A stretch of 64,000 bases of DNA from Flavobacterium saccharophilum. GTDB taxonomy: Bacteria; Bacteroidota; Bacteroidia; Flavobacteriales; Flavobacteriaceae. Under the pieces are notes generated by a model that saw only the letters and a list, made by a program, of their open reading frames with translations, searched no databases and was not told the DNA's origin. The position numbers and the translations under genes were made by a program. Shown here piece after piece: positions 35,274-43,205 of the stretch. Location of the stretch: positions 372,001-436,000 of the forward strand of contig NZ_FRBY01000006.1 of NCBI RefSeq assembly GCF_900142735.1. Reading direction: 5' to 3'. How positions within the stretch are numbered: the stretch's first letter is position 1; each line of letters opens with the position of its first letter.

Positions 35274-35984
35274 ATGGACAGAAAAAAATTCATTCGAAAC
35301 GGTATTTTAGGAATTGCATCCCTTGCAACAGCCTCTAAACTACTGGAATCCTGCTCAAAAAACGATAATGACAACTCGGGTTCCAACTCATCAACAGATG
35401 GAAACTGCACTGTTTCTCCTGCTGAAACAAAAGGTCCTTTTCCTATAAAAACACCAAGCCAATTGGTTTTAGAAAATATAAAATCAGACAGAATTGGAGT
35501 TGCTTTACTTATTAACCTAACGATTGAAAATAAAAGCAATAATTGCGCTCCATTAGAAAATGTTTTGGTAGATGTATGGCATTGTGATAAAGATGGAAAC
35601 TATTCAGAATACGGAGGAACTTCTATGCAGCAAACCAATTATACAGAAGTTCATTTTTTAAGAGGTAGACAAACTACCAATGCAAAAGGAGAAGTATCCT
35701 TTCTTTCAATTTTTCCAGGCTGGTACCAAGGAAGGGCACCACATGTACACGTTGAAATATTAACAGCAACTGGTTCTTCATTGTTGGTAACACAAATTGC
35801 TTTTCCTGAAAATGTTTCAAGCGAAGTATATTCGAGCACCAATTATGTTGCACACGGTCAGGCCGATACTTCAAACACAAGAGATAATGTTTTCTCTGAT
35901 AGTTTAGATGATGAACTGGCCACATTAACCGGAAATCTAACAGATGGCTATACCTTAAGCAAAACCATAACGGTAAATGCTTAA
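35274..35984 (+). CDS. Intradiol-dioxygenase-like lipoprotein
   Basis: 236 residues. N-terminal signal with lipobox LESC (Cys27), then an Asp/Asn/Ser linker, then a beta-sandwich of the intradiol ring-cleavage (protocatechuate dioxygenase) fold. The four iron-ligand positions look filled: Tyr110 in VWHCDKDGNYSEY, Tyr151 in FPGWYQGRAPHVHVEI, His157 and His159. Related proteins outside the cytoplasm have no proven aromatic substrate. It lies 12 bases after the kinase, inside the two-component locus. Confidence 0.85.
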   Translation: MDRKKFIRNGILGIASLATASKLLESCSKNDNDNSGSNSSTDGNCTVSPAETKGPFPIKTPSQLVLENIKSDRIGVALLINLTIENKSNNCAPLENVLVDVWHCDKDGNYSEYGGTSMQQTNYTEVHFLRGRQTTNAKGEVSFLSIFPGWYQGRAPHVHVEILTATGSSLLVTQIAFPENVSSEVYSSTNYVAHGQADTSNTRDNVFSDSLDDELATLTGNLTDGYTLSKTITVNA

Positions 35985-36088
35985 TTTAAGTTTAAAGCAG
36001 TAATTTATGAAAACTTTAAAACTTAATTTACTGGTTTAAAACTACTTTTGAAGACCAAAACAAATTTAACGATCTAATACTGAAACAG

Positions 36089-36805
36089 ATGAAATGTGTA
36101 ATTATAGATGATGAACCTCTAGCGGTAGAATTATTAGAAGATTTTGTCCGAAAAGTAGATTCATTAGAATTGGTCAGCACTTTTAATAATGCGATCGATG
36201 CTGTTTCATTTATCAATCAGACGAATATAGATTTGATATTTTTGGATATTCAAATGCCTCATTTTTCGGGAATAGAATTTCTAAATACTATTGAAAAAAA
36301 ACCACTGATCATTTTTACAACTGCCTATTCTGATTATGCAGTTGAAGGATTTAATCTTGGTGCCGTAGATTATTTGGTGAAACCAATTCCGTTCCATCGA
36401 TTTTTAAAATCTGTAGTTCGTGCCCAGCAAATTTTCAATCCTGCAGCCACGGTTCAGGCTATTTCTGAAAATACTACAGCTCCCGAATTAGAACAGGATT
36501 TTATGTTCGTAAGAGCTGAATATGAGAACGTAAAAATGAATTTCGCAGATATTCTATTTATTGAAGGCCTAAAAGATTATGTAAAAATCTACACAACCGA
36601 TAATAAATTTACGCTAACCTTAATTAGCTTAATAAAATTAGAAAATTTACTTTCCAGCAAAGGATTTTCGAGAATTCACAGGTCTTATATTATCAATATT
36701 AAGCACGTAAAATCAATTCAGAAAAATAAGGTTTTAATAAGTGATAAACGAATTCCGATTAGTGAGAGTTATAAAAATACCTTCTTTGAAAAAATCAACT
36801 TATAA
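36089..36805 (+). CDS. LytTR-family response regulator
   Basis: 238 residues. Receiver domain (1-120) with acid pocket IDDEP, phosphate-accepting Asp53 in DLIFLDIQMP, and GAVDYLVKP; then a LytTR DNA-binding domain (about 140-235: FVRAEYENVKMNFADILFIEGLKDYVKIYT...GFSRIHRSYIINIKHVKSI). It lies 104 bases after the dioxygenase-like gene and is the obvious partner for the kinase at 34155. Confidence 0.93.
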   Translation: MKCVIIDDEPLAVELLEDFVRKVDSLELVSTFNNAIDAVSFINQTNIDLIFLDIQMPHFSGIEFLNTIEKKPLIIFTTAYSDYAVEGFNLGAVDYLVKPIPFHRFLKSVVRAQQIFNPAATVQAISENTTAPELEQDFMFVRAEYENVKMNFADILFIEGLKDYVKIYTTDNKFTLTLISLIKLENLLSSKGFSRIHRSYIINIKHVKSIQKNKVLISDKRIPISESYKNTFFEKINL

Positions 36806-36826
36806 GTTTTAAATTCCAAAAAACAC

Positions 36827-36874
36827 AAATTCCAAATTCCAAGAATGTCTGACAACGATTGGAATTTGGAATTT
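36827..36874. repeat. Perfect 16-bp inverted repeat (AAATTCCAAATTCCAA)
   Basis: The arm 36827-36842 and its exact reverse complement 36859-36874 are separated by 16 bases between the convergent LytTR and gamma-carbonic-anhydrase genes. Each arm is itself a tandem AATTCCA repeat. It can fold as a bidirectional terminator, though it is less GC-rich than most. Confidence 0.75.
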
Positions 36875-36897
36875 CTATTTTGATTTTTTAAAAAAAT

Positions 36898-37416
36898 TTA
36901 TTTTTCGTTTTTAAACCAGCCCGAATACATTACATAATTGTTTGAAATACGCTCAATTTCGCCAGCGAAATCAGATTGGTCAATATCTTTCACTTTTTTG
37001 GCAGGAACTCCTGCATAAATACTTCCTGAAGTCACAATAGTATTTTGTGTCACAACCGCTCCTGCGGCTACAATTGCATTGCTTTCAATTACACAATTAT
37101 CCATTACTATAGCGCCCATTCCTATTAAAACATTGTCCTGAATAGTACAACCATGCACAATTGCATTGTGACCAATAGAAACATTGTTACCTATAATAGT
37201 TGGATGTTTTTGATAGGTGCAATGAATAATGGCCCCGTCCTGGATATTAACTTTGTTTCCAATCTTAATGAAGTGAACATCACCCCGAATTACAGCATTA
37301 AACCAAACACTGCAAGATTCGCCAAATGTAACATCGCCAACAATGGTAGCGTTTTCGGCAACATAACAATCCTCTGGAATTGAAGGCGATTTTCCGTTTA
37401 CAGATTTAATTAGCAT
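36898..37416 (-). CDS. Gamma-carbonic-anhydrase family hexapeptide protein
   Basis: 172 residues of left-handed beta helix: repeats such as ATIVGDVTFGESCSVWFNAVIRGD, IQDGAIIH, NVSIGHNAIVHGCTI, NVLIGMGAIVMDNCVI. Metal-binding histidine positions of the gamma class are visible (IHCTY, GHNAIVHG). The family includes PaaY/YrdA proteins whose activity is often weak or absent. The function is not settled. Seven bases from the PorP/SprF-like gene. Confidence 0.9.
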   Translation of the reverse strand: MLIKSVNGKSPSIPEDCYVAENATIVGDVTFGESCSVWFNAVIRGDVHFIKIGNKVNIQDGAIIHCTYQKHPTIIGNNVSIGHNAIVHGCTIQDNVLIGMGAIVMDNCVIESNAIVAAGAVVTQNTIVTSGSIYAGVPAKKVKDIDQSDFAGEIERISNNYVMYSGWFKNEK

Positions 37417-37422
37417 AAAAAA

Positions 37423-38412
37423 TTAATTAATAGCAGGACAATTACAATCGTAACGTTCCTTTTTACAAAATAAATTGATACCCAAAGTAATTTGATGATA
37501 CCCTCCAGTATCAAATTTTACATCGCCCATCACTTGTGAATACGTATAAGCGAACATAAAGTTATTATAATTTATACCAATAATTGGCGTAAAATATTGC
37601 AATTTTTGAGATGAAACTCCGCTTCCAGAAACATATTGTGCACCATCAAAACTTCTTCTATAAGATAGCGCTGCCCACAAACTTCCGAAATCCATGTTTT
37701 TGTAAGCTTTCATATTTAAATCAATTGATTTCTCCTTAGTCTGATCAAATATTTGAAGCAATACGGAAGGTTCCCAAGTGATTTTATCGCTTTTTCCAAA
37801 AACATATCCAGCGCTTAAAAGATATTTTCTAACGTTATCACTTTCTAAATCGCTGTACAATTCTTTTCTGGTTTCAATTAAACCCTGAACAGTAGCATGC
37901 GCGTAGAAATTTAAATAATTGTAGGAAGCACCAATATCTAAATTAAAATAGGAATCTTTTTGAATTTGTCCTGAAATAAGCGGATCATAATCTGTTCCAA
38001 ATGCTGTTTCGTCTAATTGATTTTGGATCACACCTCCACTAATACCAAAAGAAAGCTGATTTAGATCAATTTCATCCCTGGAAAACATGATATGATGTGC
38101 ATACGTAAGCTTTAAACCCTTTTGAGAATGATAGCCGTTTTTATCATTAAAGACAATAATTCCCGCTCCTGATCTCTCGCCTATTCGACCATTAAAACTC
38201 AACGTCTGAAGTTCCGGCGCATCGTCCTGACCAAACCATTGTTTTCTGGCTGTTAGTCTTATTTTAGCACAATTTGCTGCTCCGGCCATAGACGGATGAA
38301 TCAAATAATAATTATCTGATAAATAGTCTGAATAAACAGGAATGCCTTCTTGCGAAAAAGAGTAAAATGAAGTTAATAAAAAAATAAATAAAACCCTGAT
38401 TCTAAATTCCAT
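37423..38412 (-). CDS. PorP/SprF-family type IX secretion membrane protein
   Basis: 329 residues: signal peptide ending FYSFSQ, then the family pattern GIPVYSDYLSDNYYLIHPSMAGAANCAKIRLTARKQWFGQDDAPELQTLSFNGRI and a barrel ending TLGINLFCKKERYDCNCPAIN. Members act as outer-membrane partners for T9SS-exported giant adhesins such as SprB; each adhesin usually has its own SprF-like gene. No adhesin gene is next to it here. A single-gene call within this family is safe; the exact partner is unknown. Confidence 0.88.
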   Translation of the reverse strand: MEFRIRVLFIFLLTSFYSFSQEGIPVYSDYLSDNYYLIHPSMAGAANCAKIRLTARKQWFGQDDAPELQTLSFNGRIGERSGAGIIVFNDKNGYHSQKGLKLTYAHHIMFSRDEIDLNQLSFGISGGVIQNQLDETAFGTDYDPLISGQIQKDSYFNLDIGASYNYLNFYAHATVQGLIETRKELYSDLESDNVRKYLLSAGYVFGKSDKITWEPSVLLQIFDQTKEKSIDLNMKAYKNMDFGSLWAALSYRRSFDGAQYVSGSGVSSQKLQYFTPIIGINYNNFMFAYTYSQVMGDVKFDTGGYHQITLGINLFCKKERYDCNCPAIN

Positions 38413-38510
38413 AAAGGCATTTTTGTTTGAATAAATTATAGACTCTTAATTTAATCCGATTAGTTATAATAAGAATCTTAATTATTTTATTAAAAAATCA
38501 AATATAGCTA

Positions 38511-38538
38511 TTAGTAGAAAATAACTTTAGTAAATTTG
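38511..38538 (+). promoter_or_regulatory. Promoter of the NifU-like gene
   Basis: TTA (38511-38513), 17 bases, TAAATTTG (38531-38538), 16 bases before ATG 38555. Fits TTG-N17-19-TAnnTTTG with one change in the -33 part. Confidence 0.55.
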
Positions 38539-38554
38539 TAAAAAATTACACATC

Positions 38555-39454
38555 ATGACAAAAATCACCATAAAAGAAACTCAAAATCCAACTATATTAA
38601 AATTTGAATTTGAAGATTTCATTACTCAAAACCAAAATTTTGAGTTTAAAAATATTGATGAGGCACAGGAATCACCTTTAGCACAACAATTATTTTACCT
38701 TCCGTTTGTAAAAACAGTTTATATTTCAGGAAATTTCATCGCAATCGAAAGATACAGCATTGTAGAATGGGAAGATGTTCAGGATGCTGTTGCAGAACAA
38801 ATAGCAGCATTTGTTGACAAAGGTGGTATTATTATTAAAATCGACGAAAACAAGGCAAAAAAACAACCTATTACTGTTTATGGGGAAACAACTCCAAATC
38901 CGGCGGCTTTAAAATTCGTTGTAAGCAGAATGTTAACCAGAAACCCTGTAGAATATAAAAATATTGACCAGACGGCTTCTTCTCCATTGGCAAAAGAATT
39001 ATTTAAGTTCCCTTATGTAAAAGAAGTTTTCATTGATGAGAATTATATTTCGGTAACTAAATATGACATTAATGACTGGGATGAAATCACGTTGGAAGTT
39101 AGAACTTTTATCAAACAATTTATCGAAAACGGAGGAACTGTTTTAGATGAAAGTTTAATTGAAGTTGCTACGAAAAATGATGTTACGAAAGACGAAGCTT
39201 TTGATAAATTGGATGTAACATCACAACAAATCATCAACATCCTGGAAGAATACGTAAAACCGGCAGTTGCTGCTGACGGAGGAAATATTGCTTTCGATTC
39301 TTATAACGAAGAAGACAAAACAGTTAAAGTTATTTTGCAAGGTGCCTGCAGCGGATGTCCATCATCGACTTTTACTTTAAAAAGTGGAATCGAAAACATG
39401 TTGAAAAGTATGTTAAATGATGAAGCGATTAAAGTTGAAGCCTTAAATGCGTAA
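38555..39454 (+). CDS. NifU-like iron-sulfur scaffold with two Nfu-N domains
   Basis: 299 residues. Two tandem Scaffold-protein Nfu/NifU N-terminal domains: one at about 6-95 (NPTILKFEFEDFITQNQNF... SPLAQQLFYLPFVKTVYISGNFIAIER), and a second at about 108-200 (NPAALKFVVSRMLTRNPVEY... SPLAKELFKFPYVKEVFIDENYISVTK). The C-terminal NifU domain has GACSGCPSST with the CxxC (about 265) that holds an Fe-S cluster. The third part is full-length, so it is probably active as a carrier. Terminator after the gene. Confidence 0.92.
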   Translation: MTKITIKETQNPTILKFEFEDFITQNQNFEFKNIDEAQESPLAQQLFYLPFVKTVYISGNFIAIERYSIVEWEDVQDAVAEQIAAFVDKGGIIIKIDENKAKKQPITVYGETTPNPAALKFVVSRMLTRNPVEYKNIDQTASSPLAKELFKFPYVKEVFIDENYISVTKYDINDWDEITLEVRTFIKQFIENGGTVLDESLIEVATKNDVTKDEAFDKLDVTSQQIINILEEYVKPAVAADGGNIAFDSYNEEDKTVKVILQGACSGCPSSTFTLKSGIENMLKSMLNDEAIKVEALNA

Positions 39455-39475
39455 AAAATAATTTCAGAAAATACC

Positions 39476-39508
39476 AAAAGCGTTCGCCAATAGCGAGCGC
39501 TTTTTTTA
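39476..39508 (+). terminator. Intrinsic terminator after the NifU-like gene
   Basis: AAAAGCGTTCGC / CGAGCGCTTTT stem with loop CAATAG and a T-run, 25 bases past the stop. Confidence 0.8.
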
Positions 39509-39611
39509 TTACTGCCTATCTCCTTACATTTCAATAAATTATTCCAACAATAACACTATAATTCTGTAAAAAAGTTTAATATTGTATTTCTAATCAATCA
39601 ATTATAAAACT

Positions 39612-40019
39612 ATGGGATTATCTTCATTTTTCAAGAATTTATTTGGCTCGGCCAAAGAATCTGCAACAGATTTAGCCAACCAGGCCGAAAGTACTTTTGA
39701 GCAGGCGAAGGAAGCTGCCGCTCCTTATATTGAAAAAGCAGAGGCTTTTACAGAAGAAACTATCGCAAAAGCTAAAGAAGCCTCAGAGCCAATTCTGGAA
39801 AGTGCCGCAGAATACGCACATCAGGCAAAAGATATCGTAAGTGAATATGTGGAAAAAGCAACAGATTCTATAAGCGATGTAATTGATTCTGTAAAAGAAA
39901 AAGCAAGCGATATCAGTACGGATACAAAGACAATTGCTTCAGAAACTGTAGTTGATGCCAGTGAAACGGCGGCAACTGTTGAAGATAAAATTATTGACGA
40001 AACTAAAGAGAAGGAATAA
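39612..40019 (+). CDS. Ala/Glu-rich amphipathic helical protein
   Basis: 135 residues with no signal peptide or membrane span. After LSSFFKNLFGSAKESATDLAN the whole chain is an amphipathic helix array with recurring units like KEAAAPYIEKAEAF and KEASEPILESAAEY, similar in texture to YtxH/apolipoprotein-like or late-embryogenesis-type proteins. It may bind membranes or act in stress. No family with confidence. It sits before mscS with a terminator between. Confidence 0.75.
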   Translation: MGLSSFFKNLFGSAKESATDLANQAESTFEQAKEAAAPYIEKAEAFTEETIAKAKEASEPILESAAEYAHQAKDIVSEYVEKATDSISDVIDSVKEKASDISTDTKTIASETVVDASETAATVEDKIIDETKEKE

Positions 40020-40050
40020 CTACTTATTTTTCTTATAGAAGAAATATCTT

Positions 40051-40058
40051 TATATTTG
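40051..40058 (+). promoter_or_regulatory. TAnnTTTG box upstream of mscS
   Basis: TATATTTG, 50 bases before the mscS start. Unusually, the terminator hairpin at 40071-40098 lies after this box and before the gene. Confidence 0.5.
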
Positions 40059-40070
40059 CACCACTAATAC

Positions 40071-40098
40071 ACCTTCTCATTTTGAGAAGGTTTTTTTA
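40071..40098 (+). terminator. Hairpin with T-run between promoter box and mscS
   Basis: CCTTCTCA / TGAGAAGG with a TTT loop and seven T. It would end transcripts from the gene at 39612, but it also lies about 10-15 bases inside any transcript started at the box at 40051, so it could attenuate mscS. Confidence 0.75.
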
Positions 40099-40108
40099 TT
40101 CAATAAAC

Positions 40109-40918
40109 ATGATGAGTCCAGAACAAATTAGTATTTACGTCACTAAATTTATTGACGTACTTGTTGATTATGCGCCAAAATTAGTTTCGGCATTTTTAAT
40201 TTTATTTGTCGGTATTTATGCCATCCGATTAATAAATAGAATTATTACAAAAGTAATGGTTCAAAGAAATTTAGATCCTACATTAACAAAATTCCTTTCG
40301 GATATTTTGATATGGGCGCTTAGAATTTTGCTATTTGTAACCTTTATTTCAAAATTGGGTATCGAAACCTCTTCCTTTGTTGCCATCTTAGGAGCAATGG
40401 GTCTTGCAGTTGGTTTATCATTACAAGGTTCACTTTCTAACTTTGCGGGCGGAATGTTAATTATCGTTTTCAAACCTTTTAAAGTTGGCGATACGATCGA
40501 GGCGCAAGGCGTTATAGCAACTGTAAGTGAAATTCAGATTTTTGTTACCAAAATGCTTACCGCTAATAATCAAACTGTTTTTGTTCCAAACGGCGCATTA
40601 TCTAACGGAACGATCATTAATTATTCTATGCAGGGAGAAAGAAGAGCCGATTTGACTTTTGCCGTTTCGTATGATTCAGACATCAAAAAAGCGAAAGAAG
40701 TTCTTTTAGATGTTTTAAATAAAAATCCTAAAGTACTTAAGAAACCTGCTCCTGAAGTTTTTGTAAAAAACCTAACAGCTAGTGCTGTAGAATTTTCAGT
40801 ACGCCCGTGGGCTAAAAATGTAAATTATGGTGTTGTTTTTTCTGAAACTCTGGAGAATTGCAAAACAGCTTTAGATGAAGCCGGAATTTCAGTTCAACCG
40901 TATACACTTCAAAAATAA
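40109..40918 (+). CDS. Small-conductance mechanosensitive channel (MscS family)
   Basis: 269 residues from ATG 40109 (ATG 40112 is also possible; the longer frame from a TTG at 40082 runs through the hairpin). Three membrane spans near the N-terminus; the third is the pore helix with AILGAMGLAVGLSLQGSLSNFAGGMLIIVFKPFKVGD, followed by the beta domain and the alpha/beta cage. Releases solute on osmotic downshock. Confidence 0.94.
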   Translation: MMSPEQISIYVTKFIDVLVDYAPKLVSAFLILFVGIYAIRLINRIITKVMVQRNLDPTLTKFLSDILIWALRILLFVTFISKLGIETSSFVAILGAMGLAVGLSLQGSLSNFAGGMLIIVFKPFKVGDTIEAQGVIATVSEIQIFVTKMLTANNQTVFVPNGALSNGTIINYSMQGERRADLTFAVSYDSDIKKAKEVLLDVLNKNPKVLKKPAPEVFVKNLTASAVEFSVRPWAKNVNYGVVFSETLENCKTALDEAGISVQPYTLQK

Positions 40919-40926
40919 AAAGGTTT

Positions 40927-41601
40927 TTATTGTTTTTTTGATGGAGGTGCCATCATAAAATCTTTTAAATAATAAGGTTCAAAATAAGCGACATCTACAG
41001 TGTCGCTTTTTTGATATTTATCAAAACTGATTTTACTCATCGCTGAAGCAGAAGGGTATTTTATATCTTCCAGAAAAACAAAACTATCTTTTGTTAGAAC
41101 AGCTTTGCATTTATCAGCACAATCTCCCACGAAATACAATTTTTCTGTAAAATCTTTAAAAGAATCTTCTGTAATAACTTCTGCCAGAATTTCTCTTTCA
41201 ACTTCCAGATTTGCATTAAAAATTTCACTGTAAACTTCCATTCGTCTGGCATCCAGCATTGGAATTATTTTTCCGTCAGTAACTTTTGCCTGAGAAGCCA
41301 AAGTTTGTAATGTATCGACAGCAATCAGTGGAATATTTAAGGCAAAACACAATCCTTTTGCCGCCGAAACTCCAATGCGCAAACCTGTATAAGAACCAGG
41401 CCCCTGACTTACCGCAATAGCAACTAAATCATGAACTGTGATTCCTGCCTCCGCGATTGCTTCTTCAATAAAAACATGGAGTTTTTCGGCATGCGAATAT
41501 CCCTCTTCTGCAATTTCCTTACATAAAATTGTTTCACCATTTTTTGCAATTGCTACAGAACAATTTTTTGTAGCCGTTTCGATATTGAGAATAAAAGACA
41601 A
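40927..41601 (-). CDS. tsaB: tRNA threonylcarbamoyladenosine biosynthesis protein TsaB
   Basis: 224 residues. Non-catalytic partner of TsaD in making t6A on ANN-decoding tRNAs. Opening LNIETATKNCSVAIAKNG, then SQGPGSYTGLRIGVSAAKGLCFAL and PLIAVDTLQTLA. The C-terminal half is short, as in this subfamily. It lies 18 bases after the small membrane protein at 41620, in line with the export operon. Confidence 0.94.
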   Translation of the reverse strand: MSFILNIETATKNCSVAIAKNGETILCKEIAEEGYSHAEKLHVFIEEAIAEAGITVHDLVAIAVSQGPGSYTGLRIGVSAAKGLCFALNIPLIAVDTLQTLASQAKVTDGKIIPMLDARRMEVYSEIFNANLEVEREILAEVITEDSFKDFTEKLYFVGDCADKCKAVLTKDSFVFLEDIKYPSASAMSKISFDKYQKSDTVDVAYFEPYYLKDFMMAPPSKKQ

Positions 41602-41619
41602 AGTATTATTATTTAAATG

Positions 41620-41895
41620 TTAATTAAAAGTTTTTATAAAGTAACTAGAAATCCCTGCAAATACAAGCATAAAAACAAAGAATATTATATAAGCTACACA
41701 AAAGTTAACTATGAGAAAGCCCAGATAAATTACCGCTTTTCTTCCTGAAGAGAAATACACATATTCTTTATTATAATATTCACCTTTATAGATTCTATAA
41801 TGTATAAATATAAAAAAGAGCAGTGCCATTATAAATCCCCCTCCTAAACCATAAATCATCTCATAAGACAATCCACCATGCAAAGCAATAATCAT
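41620..41895 (-). CDS. Small membrane protein of unknown function
   Basis: 91 residues with two hydrophobic spans (LGGGFIMALLFFIFIHYRI and VIYLGFLIVNFCVAYIIFFVFMLVFAGISSYFI) and a Tyr/Lys-rich loop between. No family that I recognise. It starts 14 bases after the adaptor gene at 41910, so it rides on the export operon. Confidence 0.7.
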   Translation of the reverse strand: MIIALHGGLSYEMIYGLGGGFIMALLFFIFIHYRIYKGEYYNKEYVYFSSGRKAVIYLGFLIVNFCVAYIIFFVFMLVFAGISSYFIKTFN

Positions 41896-41909
41896 ATTTC
41901 TAATTGAAT

Positions 41910-43199
41910 TTATTTCTTAGGAACATCAGCTTTTTTAAGCTTTACTTTATCACCAGAATTCAATTCTTTTGAAACTGTAGTGTAAGGTCCCGTAATAACA
42001 ACATCTCCTGATTTTAATCCAGACATTACTTCGATATTGGTGTCGTCCTGAATACCTGTTTTAATAACTCTGATTTTAGCTTTATCACCAACTTTCACAA
42101 AAACACATTCGAATTTTTTGTCGCCTTTTGGTACTACTTTTTTCTCATTAGGATCTTCTACTTTAAAATCTTTAACAGCAGCAGTATCTGATTTTACAAC
42201 CACTGAACTAATAGGCACGGCCAATACATTTGCTTTTGTTTTGGTAAGAATATCAACTGTAGCAGTCATACCTGGTCTAAACGGAGAGTAAGAGCTCGGT
42301 TGTCCTTCTAATAAATCCTGATAAGACTCTTTTAGAATACGAACTTTAACTTTGAAATTAGTAACCTGATCTGACGTTAAAGTAGTACTTGCAGAGTTAG
42401 AAATGCTCGTTACAGTACCTTTAAATTTCTTTTTTAAATAAGCATCAACTTCAACATTGGCTTCATCACCAATTTTCACTTTAACAATGTCATTTTCATT
42501 AACATCAACTTCAACTTCCATGTTGTTTAAGTTTGCGACTCTCAAAAGCTCTGTTCCTGCCATTTGTTGCGTACCTAAAACACGCTCTCCTAATTCAACA
42601 TTCAATAGCGAAATAGTACCATCCGCAGGAGCATAAATTAAAGTACGTCCCAGATTGTCTTTTGCCTCTGTTACAGACGCCGAAGCACTCTGGACATTGT
42701 AATAAGAACTTTGTTTCGTCGCTTTAGCAACTTCAAAAGTTGCAATTGATTTATCCCAATCAGACTTTGAAATTACTCCTTTATCATATAACGTTTTATT
42801 ACGCTCGTAACTTGCTTTTGCTTCTTTAAAATTTGCTTCAGACTGCGTTAAGCTGGCTTTAGTTCCTGATAAATTAGCAACAGATCTATCCAATCCAGAT
42901 GTATATAAATCCGGATTTATTTTTACTAATAAATCTCCTTTTTTAACGACCTGGCCTTCTTTTACATTTAGTGCAATAATTTCACCTGAAACCATTGATG
43001 AAAGTTTCACCTCAATTTCCGGTTGAATTTTCCCTGTTGCCGAAACTGTTTCGACAATAGTTGAAGCCATTACTTTTGAGATTTCTACTTCTTTTCCTTC
43101 ATCCTTATTTCCTATTACTCCCGATTTCGAAAGACCTACTAAAACTGCAATAATAACTACCGCGCCTCCTATCAAGAAATAAACTGTTTTTTTTGACAT
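41910..43199 (-). CDS. Efflux adaptor protein (MacA/HlyD-like)
   Basis: 429 residues: an N-terminal membrane anchor (YFLIGGAVVIIAVLVGLS), then a barrel-sandwich lipoyl half (VKLSSMVSGEIIALNVKEGQVVKKGDLLVKI), a helical hairpin (SLTQSEANFKEAKASYERNKTLYDKGVISK), a second lipoyl half (IYAPADGTISLLNVELGERV), beta-barrel and membrane-proximal domains. Bridges the permease in the inner membrane to TolC. It is the last transport gene of the operon and the second of two adaptors. Confidence 0.9.
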   Translation of the reverse strand: MSKKTVYFLIGGAVVIIAVLVGLSKSGVIGNKDEGKEVEISKVMASTIVETVSATGKIQPEIEVKLSSMVSGEIIALNVKEGQVVKKGDLLVKINPDLYTSGLDRSVANLSGTKASLTQSEANFKEAKASYERNKTLYDKGVISKSDWDKSIATFEVAKATKQSSYYNVQSASASVTEAKDNLGRTLIYAPADGTISLLNVELGERVLGTQQMAGTELLRVANLNNMEVEVDVNENDIVKVKIGDEANVEVDAYLKKKFKGTVTSISNSASTTLTSDQVTNFKVKVRILKESYQDLLEGQPSSYSPFRPGMTATVDILTKTKANVLAVPISSVVVKSDTAAVKDFKVEDPNEKKVVPKGDKKFECVFVKVGDKAKIRVIKTGIQDDTNIEVMSGLKSGDVVITGPYTTVSKELNSGDKVKLKKADVPKK

Positions 43200-43205
43200 A
43201 ATAAA

